The notes beneath the pieces were generated by a model, which was not told where the DNA came from, ran no database searches, and worked only from the letters and a program-made list of their open reading frames with translations. Shown piece after piece: positions 52,010 to 59,707 of a DNA stretch of 64,000 nucleotides. Position 1 is the stretch's first letter. Each line of letters starts with the position of its first letter. The DNA is taken from the NCBI RefSeq assembly GCF_012272695.1, contig NZ_CP050902.1, positions 2,294,001 to 2,358,000 on the forward strand, in the 5' to 3' direction. The translations under genes were made by a program, and so were the position numbers. Source of the stretch: Nocardioides sp. JQ2195. GTDB taxonomy: Bacteria; Actinomycetota; Actinomycetes; Propionibacteriales; Nocardioidaceae.

Positions 52010-52723
52010 ATGCCAGGAGTCGGCCGAGCGTCACGGTGGATCGTCCTCGTCGAGGGCGCCAGCGACCGGGCGGCGCTGCTGGCGTTGGCGGCACGCGACG
52101 GCCGAGACCTGGCGGCCGCGGGCGTGGAGATCGTGTCGATGGACGGCGTCACCAACACTCGCGCCTTCGCCCGGCACTACGGCCCCGGTGGGGACGACCT
52201 GCGCCTCGCCGGGCTCTACGACGCGCCCGAGGAGGAGTTCGTGCGCCGCGGGCTCGCAGCGGCCGGGCTTCCGGTGGCGGGACGCCCGGCGGCCGGGCTC
52301 CCGGCGGCCGGGCACTCGGGGGCCGGGCACTCGGGGGCCGGGCACTCGGAGGCCAGAGTCTCCGAGGCGTTGCAGGTCGGGTCACGGGACCCTGATGCCC
52401 TGGCCCGGTTGGGATTCTTCAGGTGCACCCGAGACCTGGAGGACGAGCTGATCAGGGCCGTCGGCATCGACCAGGTCGAGGCAGTCATCGAGGCCAACGG
52501 CGAGGGCCGGTCGTTGCGCCTGCTGACCCAGATGCCGGCCCAGGCCGGGTGGACGCGCGAGGAATTGCTGCGGCGCTTCATGACGTCTCAGTCGGGCCGC
52601 AAGGCTCGGTACGCGCAGCTGCTGGTCGATGCTGCTCCGGCCGACCGGGTGCCGGCGCCGTTGCGGGACCTCCTCGCGTGGGTCTGCGATGCCCCTCCTC
52701 GTGAGGAGGGCGCCGCCCGCTGA
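52010..52723 (+). CDS. Stand-alone TOPRIM (OLD-like) domain protein
   Basis: A 237-residue protein starting at ATG 52010; longer frames run into the repeat array. WIVLVEGASDRAALLALA supplies the TOPRIM glutamate, and LAGLYDAPEEEF the DxxE-like acids, as in OLD nucleases. There is no ATPase domain. Residues 85-110 are a Gly/Ala/His repeat (AAGHSGAGHSGAGHSEA) encoded by a DNA repeat at 52311-52350. A nuclease or nucleotide-binding role is likely, with no proven substrate. Confidence 0.7.
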   Translation: MPGVGRASRWIVLVEGASDRAALLALAARDGRDLAAAGVEIVSMDGVTNTRAFARHYGPGGDDLRLAGLYDAPEEEFVRRGLAAAGLPVAGRPAAGLPAAGHSGAGHSGAGHSEARVSEALQVGSRDPDALARLGFFRCTRDLEDELIRAVGIDQVEAVIEANGEGRSLRLLTQMPAQAGWTREELLRRFMTSQSGRKARYAQLLVDAAPADRVPAPLRDLLAWVCDAPPREEGAAR

Positions 52724-52771
52724 GGTCCCCCGTGCATGACGAGCCCCGGAGCAGGGCTTGCGAGACGGGGC

Positions 52772-53635
52772 TCACCGGTCGCGAACGAAGTCGAGCATTC
52801 GCTGGGCCGGAGGAGGCAAGGGCACGTCCGTGCGCCAGGTCAGGCCGATCGTGCGTCGAGCGGCCGCTGAGTCGAGCTTGATCCCCACGGTGCCCGAGAG
52901 CCCGGCGAACTGCTCGGGAACGATTGCCACCCCCAGCCCGGCGGCGACCAGGCCCTCGATCGTGGCCAGGTCCGTGCTCTCGAAGGAGATAGGCAGCACG
53001 ATGCCCGCCTCGCGCATCAGGTCCTCCACCGCGGCCCGATAACCGAAGCCACTGGGCGTGGTGACCAGCTCGTCGCCGGCCAGGTCGGAGAGCGCGATGC
53101 GCTTGCGGCGCCGCAACCGGTGCTTGGCAGGCACGACGACCACGAGGCTCTCGCGCTGGACGACATGCCACCCGAAGGCGCCCTCGGGCCGCATGGAGGT
53201 GATCGCCAGGTCGGCCGCCCGGGACGCCAGGTCGCCCACGATGTCGAGCCCGGACTCCTGGCGGAGCACCACGCGCACCCCCGGGGCATGGGCGTGGAAG
53301 TCCCGCAGCACCTGTGGCACGAGCGACGTCGCCATCGAGCTGACGAATGCCAGCCGCACCGTGCCGGCATCGGGATCGTGGCGGGCCCGCAGCTCGTCAC
53401 GCAGGAGAGTGTGGCGTCGCACGATGTCGCGAGCGGCCTCGACCACGAGCTCCCCGTCAGGCGTCGCCACGACCCCGGACGGCACCCGCTCGAAGAGCCT
53501 CGCGTCGAGCTCGTCCTCCAAGCGCGACAACGCGCGCGAGAGCGTGGGCTGGCTCGTGCCGATCACCGCTGAGGCGTCGGTCACGTTCTCGTGCTCGGCG
53601 AGGAGCAGCAACCACTCGAGATCACGCAGCAACAT
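52772..53635 (-). CDS. LysR-family transcriptional regulator
   Basis: A 287-residue regulator. I prefer ATG 53635 (MLLRDLEWLLLLAEHENVTDASAVIGTSQPTLSRALSRLEDELDARLFER) because this is the usual LysR opening; ATG 53659 adds eight residues. The HTH lies at residues 17-36. The effector domain follows from about residue 90 (GTVRLAFVSSMATSLVPQVLR). It is divergent from the MFS gene, 81 bp apart, and probably regulates it. Confidence 0.94.
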   Translation of the reverse strand: MLLRDLEWLLLLAEHENVTDASAVIGTSQPTLSRALSRLEDELDARLFERVPSGVVATPDGELVVEAARDIVRRHTLLRDELRARHDPDAGTVRLAFVSSMATSLVPQVLRDFHAHAPGVRVVLRQESGLDIVGDLASRAADLAITSMRPEGAFGWHVVQRESLVVVVPAKHRLRRRKRIALSDLAGDELVTTPSGFGYRAAVEDLMREAGIVLPISFESTDLATIEGLVAAGLGVAIVPEQFAGLSGTVGIKLDSAAARRTIGLTWRTDVPLPPPAQRMLDFVRDR

Positions 53636-53716
53636 GGAGTGATCATACGGAATGCGCATGATGATTGCTCAGGCTTGACATTGGACGCATGACCCGCGCG
53701 GCCCCATGGTGGTCGG

Positions 53717-54997
53717 GTGAGCACCACGACGCCTTCCATCCGCGACACGACGCGGGACGAGCAGCCGATCTTCCTCGGCCACTCCCCCGGAAGCCTCGGC
53801 TACCGGCGCATCATGGTGGCGATGTTTGCCGCCGGGCTGGCCACCTTCGTGCTGCTCTACTCCACACAGGCGCTGCTGCCGGCCTTCGGGCGTGAGTTCG
53901 GCGTCTCGCCCAGCGCCAGCACCCTGACCGTCTCGCTCACCACCGCTGCCCTGGCCCTGGCGCTCCTGGTCGCCGGGCCGGTCTCGGAGATCGTCGGGCG
54001 CACGAGGTTGATCCACCTCTCGATGTGGGCCTCGGTGGTGGTCGCCGCGGCCTGCGCGCTGGCTCCCAACTGGTCCAGCCTGGTCGGCCTGCGCATGCTG
54101 GCCGGCTTGGCTCTGGCCGGACTGCCGGCCGTCGCCACGGCGTACCTCCGCGAGGAGCTGCATCCCTCCGCCCAGGCCCGTGCGGTCGGCCTCTACATCG
54201 GCGGCACCGGCATCGGCGGGATGGCCGGACGCCTCGTCACAGCGCCGATCGCCGACGTCGCCGGCTGGCGCTGGGCGATGGGAGCGGCTGCCGTCTTTGC
54301 GCTGGTCTGCGCAGTGCTGGTCGGCGTGCTCCTGCCGGCCTCCCGCAACTTCCACCCCTCGCCCGCCAGTCGCGCCACCCTGGTCCGGATGGCTCGCGAC
54401 GCCCTGACCGATCGCGCGTTGCTCGCGCTCTACCTCCTCGGCGCGTGCGTGGTCGGCACCTTGGTCGCCACCCTCAACGCCCTCGGCTTCCGGCTCACCT
54501 CGTCACCGTTCCACCTGAGCCTGGGCGCGGTCGCGTTGATCTACCTGGTCTACGCCCTGGGCACGGCGAGCTCGATCGCCGCCGGCCGTCTCTCGGATCT
54601 CCACGACCGCCGCGACGTGGTGCCGTTCGGTTGCGCCATCGCGCTGATCGGCGTCGCGCTGACACTGAGCTCCGTCCTGCCCGTGGTGGTCGTGGGCATC
54701 GCGCTGATCACCATCGGATTCTTCTGGATGCACGGCATCGCCAGCAGCTGGGTGACCGTGCGGGCCCATGCGTCCGGCGCCAGCACGAGTCAGGCGGCCT
54801 CGTTCTACCTGTTCTCCTACTACGTCGGCTCGTCGGTCTTCGGCAACCTCGGGGCGACCGCTTGGACCCACGCCGGCTGGCACGGCGTCGTATTGCTGAC
54901 CAGTGGACTGCTGCTGGTCAGCGCCGCGCTGATCGCCTTTCTGCGCCACGTCCCAGCGCTGGCGCCTGCTCAGCACCGGACACCCGCGGCAGCCTGA
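53717..54997 (+). CDS. MFS transporter (YnfM/Bcr-type drug or sugar exporter)
   Basis: A 426-residue major facilitator with 12 helices, starting at GTG. LYSTQALLPAFGREFGVSPSASTLTVSLTTAALALALLVAGPVSEIVGRTRLI is the YnfM-type N-terminal region with motif A-like GPVSEIVGR. LPAVATAYLREELHP and GGTGIGGMAGR follow. Divergent LysR suggests inducible export. Its last codons are the first part of a 55-bp tandem repeat. Confidence 0.9.
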   Translation: MSTTTPSIRDTTRDEQPIFLGHSPGSLGYRRIMVAMFAAGLATFVLLYSTQALLPAFGREFGVSPSASTLTVSLTTAALALALLVAGPVSEIVGRTRLIHLSMWASVVVAAACALAPNWSSLVGLRMLAGLALAGLPAVATAYLREELHPSAQARAVGLYIGGTGIGGMAGRLVTAPIADVAGWRWAMGAAAVFALVCAVLVGVLLPASRNFHPSPASRATLVRMARDALTDRALLALYLLGACVVGTLVATLNALGFRLTSSPFHLSLGAVALIYLVYALGTASSIAAGRLSDLHDRRDVVPFGCAIALIGVALTLSSVLPVVVVGIALITIGFFWMHGIASSWVTVRAHASGASTSQAASFYLFSYYVGSSVFGNLGATAWTHAGWHGVVLLTSGLLLVSAALIAFLRHVPALAPAQHRTPAAA

Positions 54998-55177
54998 CGT
55001 CGACCGGGCTCGGGTCGGGCCACCGCTGCCTGGAGGTCCCGCGGCAGCCTGACGTCGACCGGGCTCGGGACGGGCCACCGCTGCCTGGAGGTCCCGCGAG
55101 AGCCTGACGTCGACCGGGTTCGGGGCAGGGCACCGCTGCTTTGATGTCCCGCGGCAACCGGGCCCCGACCTGGAGGC
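54984..55177. repeat. 55-bp tandem repeat running out of the MFS gene
   Basis: Units begin at 54984, 55039, 55094 and 55149, all 55 bp apart. Units 1 and 2 differ at one base; unit 3 has diverged more; unit 4 is partial. The first unit contains the MFS stop codon (54995-54997), so the gene's last four codons are part of the repeat. Each unit begins CCGCGGCAGCCTGACGTCGA. Confidence 0.92.
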
Positions 55178-55180
55178 AGT

Positions 55181-55245
55181 CCCCGGTTGAACAAACGTTC
55201 ATTCAAGATCGATCTTGAATGAACGTTTGTTCAACGCGATCGGGG
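55181..55245. terminator. 50-bp perfect palindrome at a convergent gene junction
   Basis: A 25-bp arm (55186-55210) starting GTTGAACAAACGTTCATTC is the exact reverse complement of 55211-55235, with no spacer. CCCCG (55181-55185) and CGGGG (55241-55245) extend the stem after a 5-nt bulge. The arms are AT-rich against a GC-rich background. It lies between the MFS stop and the symporter stop, so a bidirectional terminator is plausible, but TetR-type motifs (TGAACAAACGTTCA) are also present. Confidence 0.9.
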
Positions 55246-55285
55246 GTCTCGGCGCCGGGTCGGTCCGTGACCCACCGGCCCGGGG

Positions 55286-56671
55286 TCAGGCCGCGACCGG
55301 AGACAGCTTCGGGTCGTCCTGCCAGACCTCGCCGTGACGCGAGGCGTCGTACGACGTGTGGTCGAGCAAGCCTTCGCGCTTGGCCACCAGCGTCGGCACC
55401 AGGGCCTGGCCGGCCACGTTGGTCGCCGTGCGTCCCATGTCGAGGATGGGGTCGATCGCCAGCAGCAGACCGACGCCCTCGAGCGGGAGACCGAGCGTCG
55501 ACAGAGTGAGCGTCAGCATGACGGTCGCGCCGGTGACACCAGCGGTGGCCGCCGAACCGATCACCGAGACGAAGACGATCAGGACGTAGTCGGTGAGGGC
55601 GAGGTCGACGCCGAAGAACTGGGCCACGAAGATCGCCGAGATCGCCGGGTAGATGGAGGCGCAACCGTCCATCTTGGTGGTCGCACCGAGCGGCACCGCG
55701 AAGGACGCGTACGCCGGCGGCACCCCGAGGTTGCGCTCGGTGACGGACTGGGTGACCGGCATGGTTCCGATCGACGAGCGCGACACGAACGCCAGCTGGA
55801 TCGCCGGCCAGGCGCCGGAGAAGAACTGCTTGATCGACAGGCCGTTGGCGCGCAGCAGGATCGGGTAGACGACGAACATCACGAGCGCGAGGCCGAGGTA
55901 GATCGCTCCGGCGAACGTGCCGAGCGAGCCGAGGGCGTCCCATCCGTAGGACGCGACCGCGTTGCCGAGGAGGCCGACGGTGGCGATCGGGGCCAGCAGG
56001 ATGATCCACCAGAGCACCTTCTGGACGATGGCCAGCGCGGAGCGCACGACCACCAGGAACGGCTCGGCCGCCTTCCCCACCTTGAGGGTGGCGATGCCGA
56101 CCGCGATCGCGACGACCAGGATCTGCAGCACGTTGAAGGAGAGCCCGACGGAGCCGTCGCCGTTCGCGCTCGCCTCGAGGCCCATCACGTTGGCGGGGAC
56201 CAGCCCGGTGAGGAAGTCGAGCCACGAGCCGGTGGTGCCCGGCGCCTCGGCGGCTGCCTCCGTGACGCTGGTGTGCTTGCCCGGCTCGAGCACCAGCCCG
56301 AGCACGATGCCGATGGAGACCGCGATCAAGGCGGTGATCGCAAACCACTGCAGGGTCTTCCAGGCCAGGCGGGCAGCTCCGGTCACCTCCCGCAGGTTGG
56401 CGATCGAGGCGACGATCGCCAGGAACACCAGAGGTGGCACGACCGTCCGGAGCAGCGTGACGAAGGTGCTGCCGACGGTGGTCAGCGTCTCGGTGAGCCA
56501 GTTCGGGTCGGTCTCACCGGTGGCCGCATCGACTCCGTCGGCGCCCATCGAGCGGGCGACGAGGCCGAGGATGACACCGACCACCAGGCCGATGAGGACC
56601 TGGACGCCGAAGGAAGGGAGCCAACGCCGACGCTGCTTGTCGGGTGTGGCGGTCGTGCTGCTGGAGCTCAT
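55286..56671 (-). CDS. Dicarboxylate/amino acid:cation symporter (DAACS), possibly cystine transporter
   Basis: A 461-residue sodium- or proton-coupled symporter with about eight helices. The family blocks are FVSRSSIGTMPVTQSVTERNLGVPPAYASFAVPLGATTKMDG (hairpin 1 and the serine-rich site) and MLTLTLSTLGLPLEGVGLLLAIDPILDMGRTATNVAGQ. The family covers DctA, GltP and the cystine carrier TcyP. The cysteine-type leader peptide upstream favours cystine or another sulfur amino acid; that is inference. Confidence 0.88.
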   Translation of the reverse strand: MSSSSTTATPDKQRRRWLPSFGVQVLIGLVVGVILGLVARSMGADGVDAATGETDPNWLTETLTTVGSTFVTLLRTVVPPLVFLAIVASIANLREVTGAARLAWKTLQWFAITALIAVSIGIVLGLVLEPGKHTSVTEAAAEAPGTTGSWLDFLTGLVPANVMGLEASANGDGSVGLSFNVLQILVVAIAVGIATLKVGKAAEPFLVVVRSALAIVQKVLWWIILLAPIATVGLLGNAVASYGWDALGSLGTFAGAIYLGLALVMFVVYPILLRANGLSIKQFFSGAWPAIQLAFVSRSSIGTMPVTQSVTERNLGVPPAYASFAVPLGATTKMDGCASIYPAISAIFVAQFFGVDLALTDYVLIVFVSVIGSAATAGVTGATVMLTLTLSTLGLPLEGVGLLLAIDPILDMGRTATNVAGQALVPTLVAKREGLLDHTSYDASRHGEVWQDDPKLSPVAA

Positions 56672-56817
56672 GGAGGAGGCCTTTCACTGCGGCGGACGGC
56701 GCACCTCTGGCTGCCGTGGCGCCGCGTCCAGTTCGAAGGAGGGACGGGCAGGGTGATGCCGAGGCGCAGCGATCGACACACGGACCTACCGTGCGTGGAC
56801 GGGGCAGCGCCTCCGGC

Positions 56818-56907
56818 TCAGCGACAGCGAGTGCTCTGGGTGCGTTGGAGGTCGACGACGAGGCGACGCGTCAACAGCTCGCCCTCGTCTCGCTTCTCTG
56901 CCTGCAC
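56818..56907 (-). CDS. Putative leader peptide (attenuator, cysteine type)
   Basis: A 29-residue reading frame, MQAEKRDEGELLTRRLVVDL then QRTQSTRCR and stop, 146 bp upstream of the symporter. It matches the actinobacterial leader-peptide pattern LTRRxxVDLxRxxxxxCR, found before sulfur-metabolism genes. Start GTG 56907 or the internal TTG before ACGCG are both possible. Downstream a hairpin ACGCACGG / CCGTGTGT could serve as attenuator. It is too short for ordinary gene callers. Confidence 0.6.
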   Translation of the reverse strand: MQAEKRDEGELLTRRLVVDLQRTQSTRCR

Positions 56908-57051
56908 GTTGGCTGAACCAACCACTGCGACCCGACATTCCCGCCACCCGATGTGATCCACGCAGCACTCACGGAACGCCGGGTCTCCGGGTCGCCGGGT
57001 TGTCAGGGCGTCGGGTAGTCAGGGCGTCGGTTGGCAGGTCGCCTGGGTGGT
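56908..57051. other. Intergenic sequence upstream of the leader peptide
   Basis: It probably contains the symporter promoter. A short GTTGGTTCAGCCAAC hairpin occurs at 56908-56922, and CAGGGCGTCGG occurs twice (57004 and 57020 regions) near the end of the HNH nuclease gene. No other gene is seen. Confidence 0.4.
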
Positions 57052-58095
57052 CTACTCGCAGCCGACGCCGTCGCCGTCACGGTCCAGGTGCGACCCGTAG
57101 CCGGGGCCGCCCCGGCGCACCGGCGCCGCACCGGCTGCCCGCGCAGCATCGCAGTTCTCGAAGTAGACGGAGACGAGCGGCTTCGGCTTCGGCTTCGGCT
57201 TGGGCTGCTGGGAGGGTGCGGCGAGCGTCGCGGCCGGTGTGGGCTCGGTGGTGTGCGTCTCGGCGGGCGCGCCCGGGTCCTTGATGTCGTGGTCGACCTC
57301 GGTGGCCGCCCCCCAGGTGTCCTCCGGCAGCACCTGGTCGATGCAGCCTTCCAGGACTCGGGTGATCGCGTCCCTCTCGGGAGCGGTCACCCACAGCCCG
57401 TACTTCTGCTTGACCGCCACCTGCCGGGCGACGTACTCACACCGGAACGGCTTGTACGCCGGCAGCCAGGTCGCCGCGTCGCCGTCACCCTTCTGCCGGT
57501 TGGCGCTGGCGTCGGCCGGCAGCAGGTTCAACGGGTCGTTCGCGAACGCTGCCCGCTTCCTGATGTCCCACCGAGCGGCACCCGTCGCCCACGCGTTGCC
57601 CATCGCGACCACATGGTCGATGTCGATCAGGGTCCCGTCGCCGTGGCGGTAGTCGATGGAGCGGCCGGTGTAGGGGTCGGCGTACACCCCGGTGCCGACC
57701 ACGCAGCCGTTGGACTCCAGCGCGACGTCGGTCAGCAGGTCGCCGAGCACGTCGTTGCGGGTGTCGCAGCCGTTCCGGTCGGCGTCGAGCCAAGCTTGTC
57801 CGAACCGGGCCCGGTCGTAGCCCGTCATCGGCGCCCGCCCCTTGAGCGCGAGCAGGGCCAGTGCCGCGAGGGCGGTGTCCTCGGCCTCGTCGGTGACCGG
57901 TTCGACAGGAGCGCTGGTCGTCTCCTCCGGCGGCGGAGCCTGTGACGTGGACGCAGCGGTGGTCGGTGCACTCGGGCTGGGGGTGGTGCTCAACCTGACC
58001 TCGGCACTCGAGCTGGGCCCTCCGTCCGCTTCGCTCGGCGCGCAACCGGTCAGCGCGACGGCAGCAACCAGCGCGCCCACGGCGTACTTCAACAT
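57052..58095 (-). CDS. Secreted lipoprotein nuclease: HNH (DUF1524-like) + Excalibur domain
   Basis: A 347-residue lipoprotein starting at ATG 58095, with lipobox ALTGC at residues 15-19. After a Ser/Thr/Pro linker comes an HNH-type fold. The key motif is IDIDHVVAMGNAWATGAARW, then NDPLNLLPADASANRQKGDGDAATWLP, which has the DHxxxxxA...N...N...K pattern of DUF1524 nucleases. The C-terminus (YFENCDAARAAGAAP ... GSHLDRDGDGVGCE) is an Excalibur calcium-binding domain. It should be an extracellular, surface-held nuclease for nucleic acid use or defence. Confidence 0.9.
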   Translation of the reverse strand: MLKYAVGALVAAVALTGCAPSEADGGPSSSAEVRLSTTPSPSAPTTAASTSQAPPPEETTSAPVEPVTDEAEDTALAALALLALKGRAPMTGYDRARFGQAWLDADRNGCDTRNDVLGDLLTDVALESNGCVVGTGVYADPYTGRSIDYRHGDGTLIDIDHVVAMGNAWATGAARWDIRKRAAFANDPLNLLPADASANRQKGDGDAATWLPAYKPFRCEYVARQVAVKQKYGLWVTAPERDAITRVLEGCIDQVLPEDTWGAATEVDHDIKDPGAPAETHTTEPTPAATLAAPSQQPKPKPKPKPLVSVYFENCDAARAAGAAPVRRGGPGYGSHLDRDGDGVGCE

Positions 58096-58286
58096 CAGAC
58101 CCGACCCCCGAATGCAATCCCTTGGGCACAAGCATGCCTGTGCAGCCGTGTCTGCGCTGGCGATTCACCGAACCGGGAGGAGCATCATTGGCGAAACCGG
58201 GAACGAACGCCCCGACTCGGTGGACAATCGGCGTGAACCGGCCGTGGCCAGCAGGACAGAACGCCAGCAACCCAGAAGGAATCGAC

Positions 58287-58967
58287 GTGAGCCTCCAGCA
58301 CAACCTGATCGACCGGGGCAAGTGGTACTACACCCTCACCATCGCGTCGTGCGGCCTCTTCGCGTGGGTTCCCTTCCTCCATGCCGCCTCGCGGTTGAAG
58401 GGTCGCGGTCTCGGACGTCTGGCGGCGATCTTCGGTGCCGGCGCGGCGATCTCCACGATCCTGATCTCCGCGGCGCCGAACGACCCCAACGGCGATCCGA
58501 CGGGTCCGTTGTCCACCGTCGGCGCGATCCTGACCTTGGCACTGATGATCTTCGCCTGCGTGAAGCTGAGCCCGATCCGAGCCGAGATCTATCCGGACCG
58601 GTATGCCTACCGGCCCGCCCCCGTGGTCGATGCTTCGATCCAGAACGCCTTGGCGGCCCGTGAGCACCGGGCGAAGGCCAGACAGATCGCGGAGAACGAC
58701 CCCTCGTTGGCGCGCGACCTGCGGATCGGACGGCCCGACCTGCAGCGCGAATACTACGACGGCGGTCTGGTCGACCTGAACAACGCCCCCAAGGAAGTGA
58801 TTGCCAAGCACTGCGGTCTCCCCGATGAGGCCGCGGAACGCATCGTCAGCCATCGGGCGCTCTACTCGGAAGGCTTCTCGAGCGTCGAGGAAGTGATCGT
58901 CGTGAGTGATCAGACGGCCACGCACGCGGGCTTCCTGCGTGATCGCGGAGTCGTGCTCCCCCGCTGA
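58287..58967 (+). CDS. Membrane protein with C-terminal helix-hairpin-helix motif
   Basis: A 226-residue protein. GTG 58287 is preferred because AGAAGGA lies 6 bp upstream. Three helices span residues 12-98 (YYTLTIASCGLFAWVPFLHAA; LAAIFGAGAAISTILISAA; VGAILTLALMIFACV). The soluble tail ends in VDLNNAPKEVIAKHCGLPDEAAERIVSHRALYSEGFSSVEEVIVV, a helix-hairpin-helix pair like the ComEA DNA-binding motif. Its domain order (membrane anchor, then HhH) resembles ComEA, but the topology differs. A DNA- or protein-binding membrane role is possible. It is divergent from the HNH nuclease gene. Confidence 0.75.
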   Translation: MSLQHNLIDRGKWYYTLTIASCGLFAWVPFLHAASRLKGRGLGRLAAIFGAGAAISTILISAAPNDPNGDPTGPLSTVGAILTLALMIFACVKLSPIRAEIYPDRYAYRPAPVVDASIQNALAAREHRAKARQIAENDPSLARDLRIGRPDLQREYYDGGLVDLNNAPKEVIAKHCGLPDEAAERIVSHRALYSEGFSSVEEVIVVSDQTATHAGFLRDRGVVLPR

Positions 58968-59116
58968 CCCACGGCCCTGCGTGTCGGCCCCCTGGTCCTC
59001 TCGGGTGGTCCGGCGGTTCGCTGCGCCTTGTCCACAGGCCGCTGATCGGGACTTCCGCCACCTCTTCGATGTGCGTAATGTGCAGGCGTTGCCTGATTCT
59101 CGGGAAGGTGAAGATC

Positions 59117-59707
59117 GTGGGCGTTGGTCGATCAATGGCCGCGGCGGCACTGGCCGTGGCCTTGCTGGGGCTCGCCGGGTGCTCCGACGACGACGCGAAC
59201 GCTGACGACGAGCCGTCATCGACGATGACGCCCACGGCATCGACCAGCCCGACGGCCTCCGAGTCGTCCACGCCCGAGGAGCCCACGCTCCCGGAGTGGC
59301 CCGCAGCCGCCGACGGCACCGGCGACAAGGCCGCCCGCGCCTTCGCACGCTACTGGCTGGAGATGGTCAACTACGCGCAGTCGACCGGCGACACCGCGCC
59401 ACTCGAAGATCTGCACACCCCGGAATGCAGCGCCTGCACGAGCGGAGTCGACCAGGTCAAGTCGGACTGGAGCCATGGCAGGACCCTGCGGGGAGGCGAA
59501 TATCGAATCGATCATCTCGGAACCCGGCGATCTTCAGAGAAGCTGATCAACATCGCTGAGATTCGCGCGCAATATTCCAAACAAGAGAAGATCTCGCGCT
59601 CAGGGAAGGTCCTTGAAGTCATAGAGCCCGCACGAGTGGCCTATCGCTTATATCTACGCAGGGACGGCGGCAGATGGGTGGTTGCTGCTTTGGAGGTCTG
59701 GCAATGA
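59117..59707 (+). CDS. DUF6318-like lipoprotein
   Basis: A 196-residue lipoprotein. GTG 59117 is chosen because GGAAGG is 8 bp before it; GTG 59108 is the alternative. Lipobox LAGC ends the signal peptide. A Ser/Thr/Glu linker is followed by the domain KAARAFARYWLEMVNYAQSTGDTAPLEDLHTPECSACTSGVDQV, which I read as DUF6318. A CxxC (CSAC) is present. It overlaps the next gene by 4 bp (ATGA). From about 59480 the codon use becomes AT-richer. Confidence 0.75.
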   Translation: MGVGRSMAAAALAVALLGLAGCSDDDANADDEPSSTMTPTASTSPTASESSTPEEPTLPEWPAAADGTGDKAARAFARYWLEMVNYAQSTGDTAPLEDLHTPECSACTSGVDQVKSDWSHGRTLRGGEYRIDHLGTRRSSEKLINIAEIRAQYSKQEKISRSGKVLEVIEPARVAYRLYLRRDGGRWVVAALEVWQ

